This document shows, piece after piece, positions 1 through 6,186 of a DNA stretch of 6,272 nt. This DNA comes from an uncultured Clostridia bacterium (GTDB taxonomy: Bacteria > Bacillota > Clostridia > Oscillospirales > Ruminococcaceae). How positions within the stretch are numbered: position 1 is the stretch's first letter; every line of letters begins with the position of its first letter. Location of the stretch: positions 1-6,272 of the forward strand of contig CANRPG010000123.1 of the NCBI GenBank assembly GCA_947632425.1, written 5' to 3'. The notes under the pieces were generated by a model. It was not told the DNA's origin. It was given only the letters and a program-made list of their open reading frames with translations, and ran no database searches. The translations under genes and the position numbers were made by a program.

Positions 1-801
1 AAGCTTCCAGTTGCCGCCAAGCTCCTCGTAAAGCTGTGTGTCGTCAGCCGCAGGGTCATCGCTTTCAAGCTTTTGTGTTATGTACTTCCTCGATTTCTTG
101 ATAAGCGAATTAAGCTTTTCAAGAGTATCTATCGCACAGTCGTAATGCGTGTCTTTATTATCTTTCTGATACGCGGTTATCTCTATGATAAGGCGGTTGA
201 ACAGCCGCTGTATTCCTATGAGATAGTAGTCACCAAACTGCTTTGAGAGCTGCTGATAGTTTGAAAGGGAAGCGCCGCCCATAGTTTCCAAACCTGCTGA
301 CAACAGCTCTTTTACTGCCTTTTCGCAAAGGTCAATGCCCTCAAGTTGTTTTTGCAGCTTTTTCTTTTTAGCTGAGTTTGCCGTTTTCTTTGCGGCAGCC
401 TTTTTCTTTTGCGCCTTTTCATCATCTTCGGAAGCAGAGCCTTCGGACTTTTCAGCCCTTGCCGCAAGCTTTGCACGTTTTGTCAGTATGTCTTCCGGTA
501 TCTCGCAGATCTCAAAATCCTTGTCAGACATCATCTCGTACATAAGGGCAAGCGAGTGTTTGCATGGAAACTGCCTGCTCGGGCAGGAACAGCGAAAAAC
601 AGGGTGACTTTCGTCTATGTAGTCTGCCGAGGTGATGTAGGGATTCTTTCCGCTGCCTTTGCATTCGCCCATAAAAAATGTGCCGTCCTGTGAGCGATAA
701 CGCTTGATAAATCCGCCGCCCGAGGATATCTTTTTCCCGTTAGAAGCGGCAGCAGCATTAGGCGCCAAAGACATAATAAGCTGCTCAGTGATATTTTTCA
801 T
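1..801 (-). CDS. SWIM zinc-finger protein, N-terminal part (runs off left edge)
   Basis: The frame is open from ATG at 801 to the window edge, giving 267 residues without a stop. The key motif is CxCx6CxH at C71, C73, C80 and H82 (CSCPSRQFPCKH), the signature of a SWIM zinc finger, a fold thought to bind DNA or protein partners. A Lys/Ala-rich, probably disordered linker follows at about 120-152, then a predominantly helical region. No signal peptide or membrane segment is visible, so it should be cytoplasmic. The start is supported by AAGGAG (809-814) seven bases upstream and by a promoter at 847-875. In Firmicutes such proteins are often encoded with MoxR-type AAA ATPases and VWA-domain proteins; if that holds here, those genes lie beyond the left edge. 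The gene is richer in GC than the DUF262 operon upstream of it, suggesting it is older resident DNA. The family call is firm, but the biological role is not known. Confidence 0.85.
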   Translation of the reverse strand, partial: MKNITEQLIMSLAPNAAAASNGKKISSGGGFIKRYRSQDGTFFMGECKGSGKNPYITSADYIDESHPVFRCSCPSRQFPCKHSLALMYEMMSDKDFEICEIPEDILTKRAKLAARAEKSEGSASEDDEKAQKKKAAAKKTANSAKKKKLQKQLEGIDLCEKAVKELLSAGLETMGGASLSNYQQLSKQFGDYYLIGIQRLFNRLIIEITAYQKDNKDTHYDCAIDTLEKLNSLIKKSRKYITQKLESDDPAADDTQLYEELGGNWKL

Positions 802-846
802 TGTAAAACTCCTTTCATATCCGTGTCTATATACTATTATGATTTA

Positions 847-875
847 ATTATATCATAACATATGGCAAAAGTCTA
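847..875 (-). promoter_or_regulatory. Extended -10 promoter of the SWIM gene
   Basis: Read on the minus strand, TATAAT lies at 852-847 and is preceded by TGA (855-853), giving an extended -10 (TGnTATAAT). A weaker -35, TAGACT (875-870, four of six matches to TTGACA), sits 17 bases upstream. The predicted transcript start near 840 leaves an untranslated leader of about 40 bases before the ATG at 801. It lies downstream of the operon terminator, so the SWIM gene appears to be transcribed independently. Confidence 0.7.
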
Positions 876-941
876 TAAAAAATATAAAACAAATTACAGC
901 ATTATCATAAAATATATATTGATATATCTCTTCTGATATAT

Positions 942-975
942 AAAAAATCCCCCGTGGTGGGGGACTTTTTGTGCA
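942..975 (-). terminator. Intrinsic terminator of the DUF262 operon, probably bidirectional
   Basis: A six-base-pair, nearly all-GC stem (TCCCCC at 948-953, GGGGGA at 959-964) encloses a five-base loop. It is flanked by an A run on one side (942-947) and a T run on the other (966-970). On the minus strand this reads GGGGGAT followed by T's, about 25 bases after the stop codon of the 819-residue gene, so it ends that operon. The symmetric A and T tracts mean it could also stop plus-strand transcription. Confidence 0.88.
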
Positions 976-988
976 TATCACCGTTATG

Positions 989-3448
989 TTAATTCTGTGC
1001 ATTATTCTTTAGCTGTTCATTTAACCAATTATTCAGCTCATTTTTCAGCTTTGCGATACGATCCTCTGCATCGATGCCGTTTTTTTGATATATAGTAATA
1101 GTGGTATTTGGGGACGATGTATCATTCGTGCCTATGTCAAAACCTTTACCTTTACTGTTCCATGTAATTTGTACATTAGCAAAAAGGCTTTCTATCTTTT
1201 TCCTTTCATCATCGTCTGATGCTAATTTTAAGCGTTCTTCTTTAATTACATTTTTTATATTGTCGAAAGGAAGATCATCATCATTTGAAATATTAGTTCT
1301 ATTCTTCATTATCATTTTATCGTAGAATTTATCTTTAGCGCTTATATAATCGTTAGCGTTATCCTTAAAAGTATCCACATCTTTTGGGCGGTAATGACCA
1401 TAATCTGATTTGAATAAATCATAATACGCAATAAAGTAATATCTCCACGGGTACTCGTTTTTGCTTTTACGATCTGATATATAATTGTTTATTATTTTTT
1501 CAAGTTGACCTTTATAATCTACTGTGGCAGAGTCATCCAATTTATCGAGCAATGTGTTAAGAATTTCTCCTGTTTTCTCAAAGCCATTTCTATCATTACT
1601 TTGTTGAAAAAGTTCTTCCCAAGAACCATAATTATCAACTCCATAATAAAAGCGAGTTCCTTTTCTGTTGATCTGACCATAGTCATCAAAGGTCATCATA
1701 GCGCGGCTTATCAGAGCATAATCATAATTATCCGATTTCTCGAACAATTTGTAGAACTTATCAACTTTCGCGATATTTTCGCTGATTTTTTTATCATCGG
1801 TGTTAACAAGATTTTCTTTTCCTACCAATATGCTTATCTGTCCGTTAAGCAAATGGTGATCTTCCAATTTCTGCAGTTGTTTCAACTTGTCATTATAATC
1901 AGAGGACGATTTAATTTTATCAAGATATTTTTCTTTTTGTTTTTCTTCCTCCAACTGAGTCTCGTTGAAACCTGTGGATGTTAAACCGTCTAAATTTCCC
2001 GTGGTCATTATTTCTTGTGTCTGCTCAAATATTGCTCGCATATGAGAATTTTTTACTCTTTCAGCCAGTTCGTCATTTGAATTATTAACAAGGTTGTTTA
2101 TCCAACGGAGCCTTTTAATAAATTCATCGTCATTTTTATTATCTAACATCAGATTTTTGTTATCCAACTTCAAAAATTCCATTATTGCATATAATAGCAC
2201 TTTAACAGAATAATCGACCTTAGTGCCATTAACTAAACAATTATGAAGCATATTTTCATATTTTTTATCCTTTTTATCCGACTCAATAACGGATTTTTTT
2301 ACAACGATCTTTTTGCCATCATTGTTGTTTGTACTTGACATATAATTTTCAAGGAACTCTTTGTGTTTTTTATAGTCGTAAGAGTTATTATCCTTCCGGA
2401 TCCAGCAGTCAAAAGCATTTTCCAAAAAGTCCATGTTTTGTGCATGTGCATTTGTGCAGCCCTTTGAAAAATACTTTTTTGCAAGATCAAATTCATCAAG
2501 CGAATAATCAAAAGGCTCGTTATTATCGCGATAGTGGATCAAATAACAGATATATTTAAAATAGTTTACAAACATTTCGTCGGGAATAGCTGCATCATAA
2601 TTTTTTGTATTTTTGTCGCAGTAATCCCATAAAAAGTCAGTCCAAATGCCGTCAAATTTCTGCATTATTATGTCAGTTTTGCTGTAGCTGCTCTCACGCA
2701 TATACTTTTCAAGATCAGCCTTTAATATCTCATATGTAGTAAGTTCTTTACCGCGTGAGTTCATGTTGATGTAAAGTTTGTCAGCATCTTTGACATCTTC
2801 AAGCGGATAGTAATAAAATTTTATTTTATTAAGTTTGCCCCAAAGATCTGTGACATCATGGAATTTTTCATCAATGCTGTCAAGCACAACAAGCATAGAG
2901 CTTATAGTGGGGTCTTTCTTCCATTGCAGTGGAAACCAGTTTTGATCTTCTATGTATTCAGAGATATTCTTTTCTCGAGGGGAAATGGGGTCAAAATATG
3001 TTATTTTATCAAATTCATCATAAAGTTTCTCGCAAAAGCGTTTCGCGTTATACCTGGTTTCATATTTAAAATTTTTAAATTTTTCCCATTCAGTCTTCGA
3101 CTTTCTTTCTTTTTTGGCAGCATACCAGTACAGCAGAAAAAGCGCTGTAAGCCTCTGCTGACCGTCCAAAGGTGTTAGTTTTTTGTTTTCGATCTTACCG
3201 TAGATCAAATCGAGCCTTTTTGTTTCTTTATCATTAACTATATCAAGCAGCAGATCCAAAAAATCATTTCTTTTGCGTTTGGTGGCGCTGTCATTTCTGC
3301 CTTGAGCGTAATCACGCTGTATCATAGGAATGACAATTTCCTTTACCTTTGCACCAGCTGTTACATCATTATCATCAGCTTTTTCATCAAATAGGTCTTT
3401 AAAAGAAAACAATTGTGCTTTCGTTATTGTTTCATTATTGTCGGGCAT
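989..3448 (-). CDS. Large DUF262 protein (819 aa), no HNH domain seen
   Basis: The N-terminal ~250 residues form a DUF262 (ParB/GmrS-like) domain. Visible motifs are IPMIQRDYAQGR at 40-51, DGQQRLTAL at 95-103 and NMNSRGKELTTYE at 228-240; in this superfamily the DGQQR region is associated with nucleotide binding and hydrolysis. The rest (about 250-819) is charged, Asn/Lys/Asp-rich and mostly helical-looking. Recognisable blocks are near 447-456 (RWINNLVNNS), 529-541 (EDHHLLNGQISIL), 578-614 (SRAMMTFDDYG to SWEELF) and 667-673 (PWRYYFI), which resemble C-terminal segments of other large DUF262 proteins. I find no HxxP/GN HNH signature like that of its partner. The start is fixed by AAGGAGGAG (3454-3462). 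It is the second gene of the operon, 30 bases after the upstream stop, and ends just before the terminator. The likely role is the NTPase or sensing partner in a restriction-like defence module; this is inference. Confidence 0.85.
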   Translation of the reverse strand: MPDNNETITKAQLFSFKDLFDEKADDNDVTAGAKVKEIVIPMIQRDYAQGRNDSATKRKRNDFLDLLLDIVNDKETKRLDLIYGKIENKKLTPLDGQQRLTALFLLYWYAAKKERKSKTEWEKFKNFKYETRYNAKRFCEKLYDEFDKITYFDPISPREKNISEYIEDQNWFPLQWKKDPTISSMLVVLDSIDEKFHDVTDLWGKLNKIKFYYYPLEDVKDADKLYINMNSRGKELTTYEILKADLEKYMRESSYSKTDIIMQKFDGIWTDFLWDYCDKNTKNYDAAIPDEMFVNYFKYICYLIHYRDNNEPFDYSLDEFDLAKKYFSKGCTNAHAQNMDFLENAFDCWIRKDNNSYDYKKHKEFLENYMSSTNNNDGKKIVVKKSVIESDKKDKKYENMLHNCLVNGTKVDYSVKVLLYAIMEFLKLDNKNLMLDNKNDDEFIKRLRWINNLVNNSNDELAERVKNSHMRAIFEQTQEIMTTGNLDGLTSTGFNETQLEEEKQKEKYLDKIKSSSDYNDKLKQLQKLEDHHLLNGQISILVGKENLVNTDDKKISENIAKVDKFYKLFEKSDNYDYALISRAMMTFDDYGQINRKGTRFYYGVDNYGSWEELFQQSNDRNGFEKTGEILNTLLDKLDDSATVDYKGQLEKIINNYISDRKSKNEYPWRYYFIAYYDLFKSDYGHYRPKDVDTFKDNANDYISAKDKFYDKMIMKNRTNISNDDDLPFDNIKNVIKEERLKLASDDDERKKIESLFANVQITWNSKGKGFDIGTNDTSSPNTTITIYQKNGIDAEDRIAKLKNELNNWLNEQLKNNAQN

Positions 3449-3453
3449 TTTTA

Positions 3454-3462
3454 CTCCTCCTT
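3454..3462 (-). promoter_or_regulatory. Strong ribosome binding site of the second operon gene
   Basis: On the minus strand this is AAGGAGGAG, five bases before the ATG at 3448. It lies wholly inside the 30-base gap between the two DUF262 genes. The second protein is therefore initiated independently and strongly from the shared transcript rather than by overlap with the first gene. Confidence 0.85.
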
Positions 3463-3478
3463 ATGTGTTGCCTTATTA

Positions 3479-5242
3479 TTACAGATATTTTTCTAATACT
3501 TTTTTGATCTTTTCTTTATATGCTTCTCTGTCAGCATATGTCCAAAACATAAGTTTATCTGAATTTTGTTGAGTATCTGTGAAATATTTTAAAAACACAA
3601 GCTTTGTACAGTAAGGTATATAACTTCTTTTATTACTTTCCAATTCAAAGATTTTTTTACGCTTTACATTGAAAATGGAATTATTAAGGGCAGAGTTATC
3701 GGACTTGGTCAGCAGCGCCATATTGCCAATGTGGTGCAGATAATCTTCATCGTCATTCGTTTGATCTTTCTCTTCAAACAGCTCTATCACTTTGCCGAAT
3801 ATATCATCAAATGCAGCTTTATCCAAATTTTTGGGGTCTAAATTGTCGATTTTATTAAGAACGTCTTCTGCTTTATTTGTGCCTTGAGTGCCGACATTTG
3901 CGCTTTGTGCTTTGGCTATAGCTTCTACGGAAGCTCTATGCTCCTCAAGCCATACATCCATATGTTCGTGTTTATCAACATTCTGAGGATGAATATGTTC
4001 CAGCGACCAGTCTTCCTTATTGTAAAGATCAAACGGAAATCTCAGATGCTCAACACTGTCCATCGTGAATATTACGCTAAAAAGCAGGAGAATTTTAAGT
4101 AAAAGATCATAGTCTTTTGTATATAGCAGATTATCTATATCTGTATCTTTTATAGGTTTTTTGTGTAAATAGATAGATGTTTTTATACTATCGTCCAGTA
4201 TGTTTTTAAACTCCGATGTTGTGCGTGTATCGTAATCTTTTTTCAAATCAACAAGATTTTTTTCATCAGCTGCGATCAGATAGCCTATCTTGTGATATAA
4301 CTCGTTGTCTTCATACCAGTCCTTCAATGTCTGGTATGTGTTCATAATTTCATTCCAAATATCTTGTGGTTCTTTATTATTCATCTTGTACTCATCGAAC
4401 TTTTCTTTGATTTTAAAGAAAGATTGATGAGGGTCTGATGGTTCAGTTTCTATTTCATTATAAATGTTAAGCAACAGGTCTATCCTTGTAGAAATTCCTT
4501 TATATTCTTTTCCGGCAAGAAAATACCAAAAAGAATCATCATGAAGTTCGCTTTCAATGGCATCCCACTGTAAAGCTATCGTATTGATATCAGCTCCCGA
4601 TTCCCGAGAATTCTTGCTCAAGAAAAGCGCCTTGACCAGTTCGGCATTAGTTAATGGTATTTTGCCGCCATTCAGCCCCTTGAAAAAGGTTATTGCATCT
4701 TCGTCGTTGGCTTCATACCAAATAACTTTGACATTTTTTTGTAACTTATCAATAATATCTTTAATTTCATTATCAGGATTTTTATCCCATGCCTCAATAG
4801 TCTTGTAAGCATTTGACATAAACCAAAAATCAATATTTGCTTTACAACGATTGTCATCATTTACTTTGTTAGCAATATCTTCAAGAAATTCTTGAGAGCC
4901 ACTGCGCGTCGTATATGTTAATGTAAAATTCGGCTTCTCATCATCTTTTTTCATTTTTTTGACATAATAAGAAAATATCAAATACAAAGTTGTCAGCCTC
5001 TGTTGACCGTCGATCAGTTCATATTTTTCATCTTTTTTATTAACAATGATCGGCTGCAAATGATATATTTCATCTGCAGCTGCCTCCTTGATATCTTCAA
5101 GTAGACGTTCCACCTGGTCTTTGCCCCAACGATATCCGCGCTGATAAGACTCGATGATAAAGTTACAATTCATTTCATTGATTTTACCAATAGTCTTTTC
5201 GTCTATTATAGCTACTTTATTTTCTGCTGTCTGTTGCGCCAT
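3479..5242 (-). CDS. DUF262 + DUF1524 (HNH) protein, GmrSD-type endonuclease-like (587 aa)
   Basis: This has the domain order of single-chain GmrSD-type (type IV, modification-dependent) restriction enzymes. The N-terminal DUF262 domain shows YQRGYRW at 33-39, IDGQQRLTTLY at 77-87 and FFKGLNGGKIPLTNAELVKA at 186-205. A helical middle follows at about 210-400. The C-terminal DUF1524 nuclease domain has LEHIHPQ at 414-420, with H416 and H418 as likely catalytic or metal-binding histidines. It continues with HHIGNMALLTKSDNSALNN at 503-521, FNVKRK at 524-529 and a family-typical end (FWTYADREAYKEKI, 566-579). Known relatives cleave modified DNA (GmrSD, BrxU) or act with phosphorothioate systems (SspE). 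The substrate here cannot be read from sequence. The start is supported by AGGAGGT (5249-5255), six bases upstream, and a consensus promoter. It is the first gene of a two-gene operon, and no methyltransferase or Dnd/Ssp gene is present in the window. The length is typical of the fused family and key residues look intact. Confidence 0.9.
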   Translation of the reverse strand: MAQQTAENKVAIIDEKTIGKINEMNCNFIIESYQRGYRWGKDQVERLLEDIKEAAADEIYHLQPIIVNKKDEKYELIDGQQRLTTLYLIFSYYVKKMKKDDEKPNFTLTYTTRSGSQEFLEDIANKVNDDNRCKANIDFWFMSNAYKTIEAWDKNPDNEIKDIIDKLQKNVKVIWYEANDEDAITFFKGLNGGKIPLTNAELVKALFLSKNSRESGADINTIALQWDAIESELHDDSFWYFLAGKEYKGISTRIDLLLNIYNEIETEPSDPHQSFFKIKEKFDEYKMNNKEPQDIWNEIMNTYQTLKDWYEDNELYHKIGYLIAADEKNLVDLKKDYDTRTTSEFKNILDDSIKTSIYLHKKPIKDTDIDNLLYTKDYDLLLKILLLFSVIFTMDSVEHLRFPFDLYNKEDWSLEHIHPQNVDKHEHMDVWLEEHRASVEAIAKAQSANVGTQGTNKAEDVLNKIDNLDPKNLDKAAFDDIFGKVIELFEEKDQTNDDEDYLHHIGNMALLTKSDNSALNNSIFNVKRKKIFELESNKRSYIPYCTKLVFLKYFTDTQQNSDKLMFWTYADREAYKEKIKKVLEKYL

Positions 5243-5274
5243 TTTTGGACCTCCTATTAAAACAAACTATATTA

Positions 5275-5303
5275 ATTATACTACGCATTTTTATAATTGT
5301 CAA
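5275..5303 (-). promoter_or_regulatory. Perfect-consensus sigma-A promoter of the DUF262 operon
   Basis: On the minus strand the -35 is TTGACA (5303-5298), the spacer is exactly 17 bases (5297-5281), and the -10 is TATAAT (5280-5275). Transcription should start near 5268, leaving a leader of about 26 bases that contains AGGAGGT (5255-5249) before the ATG at 5242. With both hexamers and the spacing ideal, this should be a strong housekeeping promoter unless a repressor acts on it. I see no clear operator palindrome overlapping it. Confidence 0.9.
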
Positions 5304-5718
5304 ATGATAAAATCCTATTTTTTAGCAAAAATTATCTGAACACAGCGTGTTATGTCACAATAAGCATTTACATCATAATTTATAGATGTTTCTCTTCATG
5401 TCAGCAGGGCAGGGAAAGCATCAATATATTTCTATGATCAAGTATTCTACAAATTTATTGAAAATAAAGGATAGTTTGTAACTGCTTCTCTTTCTTCTGT
5501 TATGGCGGAAGTTTTGCGTTGTCAAGGCAGTGCTTTGGCAGCCTGTGTTTAATCGGCAAGCTGACTGCGCTTGTGTGAAAATATTCATGAATATGTATTG
5601 CCTTCAAAGCTCAAATGTCAAGCTTATGAGCATTTTTTGAATGCCCTGCAACGAAATAATTCTCAATCAAAAGTATGTTTACACAGTTAAATAAGTTCAA
5701 TGCCGTACTGCAAAACAG
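5304..5718. other. AT-rich intergenic spacer with short inverted repeats, no gene recognised
   Basis: No frame with a convincing start, ribosome binding site and length is present on either strand. The longest protein-like stretch is a start-less plus-strand frame at 5565-5690 (including LCENIHEYVLPSKLKCQAYEHF), which could be chance or a decayed gene. Small inverted repeats cluster here: CAAGGC/GCTTTG at 5523-5537, CAAGC/GCTTG at 5557-5573, a 14-base palindrome at 5581-5594, and GCTCA/TGAGC at about 5608-5630 followed by a T run. None matches an RNA family I can name. Confidence 0.5.
5581..5594. repeat. 14-base perfect palindrome
   Basis: ATATTCATGAATAT is its own reverse complement across all 14 positions. 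Perfect palindromes of this size in intergenic DNA can be binding sites for dimeric regulators. It lies about 300 bases upstream of the DUF262 promoter and is not next to any promoter I can identify, so a regulatory role is unproven. Confidence 0.45.
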
Positions 5719-5769
5719 CACAAAAATAACAATACCTCTCGATTACCTCGAGGTATTGCCATTTTTGTG
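5719..5769 (-). terminator. Terminator hairpin following the tRNA-Leu remnant
   Basis: The arms CAATACCTC (5730-5738) and GAGGTATTG (5750-5758) pair perfectly around an 11-base loop. A second pair of arms, CACAAAAAT (5719-5727) and ATTTTTGTG (5761-5769), extends the stem beyond a two-base mismatch. On the minus strand the hairpin ends in TTATTTTTG and starts about nine bases after the CCA of the tRNA remnant, the expected place for a tRNA terminator. The plus strand also carries a T run after it, so it may work both ways and insulate the DUF262 promoter from readthrough. Confidence 0.75.
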
Positions 5770-5815
5770 GTGCGGGTAACAGGAATACCTGCACGCCATT
5801 GGCAATAGAACCTAA
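5768..5815 (-). pseudogene. tRNA-Leu (UAG-type) 3' fragment, likely integrase attachment scar
   Basis: Read on the minus strand, the segment runs TTAGGTTCTA (anticodon loop and 3' stem strand) and then TTGCCAATGGCGT, a small paired long variable arm typical of class II tRNAs such as Leu. After that come GCAGG, a loop, CCTGT (T stem), TACCCGC (acceptor 3' strand), discriminator A and encoded CCA. This order is that of a bacterial tRNA-Leu. The T loop is only TATT instead of the usual seven-base TTCGAAT type, and no matching 5' acceptor strand (GCGGGTA) occurs to the right, so it cannot be functional. Similarity fades near the anticodon loop at about 5815; a further GCGCT at 5820-5824 may belong to the same remnant. 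tRNA 3' ends are standard integrase targets, and an integrase gene starts 370 bases to the right. Confidence 0.65.
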
Positions 5816-5902
5816 TGGCAGCGCAACGACAGTGAAGTGTTTCTGTATATGATCAATACAGGATCTTACTTTGCTTCGGAGCGGAGTTATAGGAGTAAAT
5901 AA
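5816..5902 (+). other. Possible C-terminal remnant of a lost gene
   Basis: A plus-strand frame with no usable start reads through EVFLYMINTGSYFASERSYR to a TAA at 5900-5902, with a stop immediately upstream at 5813-5815. It looks more protein-like than chance and is followed 41 bases later by a strong terminator of the same strand, as the end of a gene would be. It begins exactly where the tRNA similarity stops, so the 5' part may have been lost by recombination. The same bases also form two small hairpins (5843-5861 and 5868-5887), so a structured RNA is an alternative. I do not recognise the protein. Confidence 0.25.
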
Positions 5903-5943
5903 AATTAGGGTATGTTATGAACTGATCTTTTAATAAACTAAGA

Positions 5944-5980
5944 CCTGATCTGCCGCATTGGCAAATCAGGCTTTTTATTA
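5944..5980 (+). terminator. Strong plus-strand intrinsic terminator
   Basis: The stem is CCTGAT (5944-5949) with ATCAGG (5965-5970) and, after one mismatch, TGCC (5951-5954) with GGCA (5960-5963), around the loop GCATT. It is followed by CTTTTTATTATT. The T tract makes it efficient on the plus strand; the other strand has a poorer tract. No intact plus-strand gene precedes it, so it belongs either to a truncated gene ending at about 5902 or to an unrecognised short transcript. It also shields the integrase from upstream transcription. Confidence 0.85.
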
Positions 5981-6021
5981 TTCTGTTCTTGTAAAATGAT
6001 GCGTCTGATACATATAAATTT

Positions 6022-6094
6022 TCTCAAAATATATCCATTTGAGATACAATGATATATAAAATGATGATATAATTATATTAACATAATTTGAGAT
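6022..6094. repeat. Repeated TTTGAGA sites upstream of the integrase
   Basis: TCTCAAA (6022-6028) and TTTGAGA (6038-6044) form an inverted repeat with a nine-base spacer. The octamer TTTGAGAT occurs again in direct orientation at 6087-6094, 49 bases after the copy at 6038. The three copies lie between the terminator and the integrase start, where arm-type integrase sites or a regulator's operators would be expected. The sequence is AT-rich, so chance is possible. Confidence 0.4.
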
Positions 6095-6127
6095 GTTTTT
6101 CAATAACATTTTCTATGTTTGTATAAA
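6065..6127 (+). promoter_or_regulatory. Candidate integrase promoter region
   Basis: Two possible -10 elements are visible: an extended one, TGATATAAT (6065-6073), and TATAAA (6122-6127). Neither has a good -35 at the right distance; TTCAAT at 6099-6104 is only a weak match for the second. Either would give an untranslated leader of roughly 50-110 bases before the ATG at 6187. The region is extremely AT-rich, so -10-like strings arise easily. Confidence 0.35.
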
Positions 6128-6186
6128 AGTAATATATTTCATTTTGACAATTTGGATAAAATACACATATCAAGAGGAGAGTTAAT

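Noticed and set aside
335..693. Plus-strand open frames across the SWIM gene
   Set aside because: They lie antisense to the SWIM gene, have no ribosome binding site, and translate to Phe/Ser/Ala-rich runs typical of the reverse of Lys/Ala-rich coding sequence.
1505..1984. 159-codon plus-strand open frame inside the 819-residue gene
   Set aside because: It is antisense to a clear coding gene and gives an Ile/Phe-rich translation, the expected mirror of Asn/Lys/Asp-rich codons. There is no ribosome binding site or promoter.
5770..5794. Hairpin GTGCGGGTA / TACCTGCAC taken as a separate RNA structure
   Set aside because: The same bases are explained better as the acceptor 3' strand and T stem of the tRNA-Leu remnant; the extra pairing is probably incidental.
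5911..5925. ATG TTA TGA as a leader peptide in front of the terminator
   Set aside because: It is two codons long, is poorly spaced from the upstream AGGAG, and shows no attenuator-type alternative pairing that I could support.
5719..5980. A multi-hairpin non-coding RNA or riboswitch on the plus strand
   Set aside because: Most of the hairpins are accounted for by the tRNA remnant and its terminator on the minus strand, and no good plus-strand promoter was found upstream.
6144..6149. TTGACA as the -35 of the integrase promoter
   Set aside because: No acceptable -10 lies 16-18 bases downstream; the position would fall on the ribosome binding site and leave no leader.
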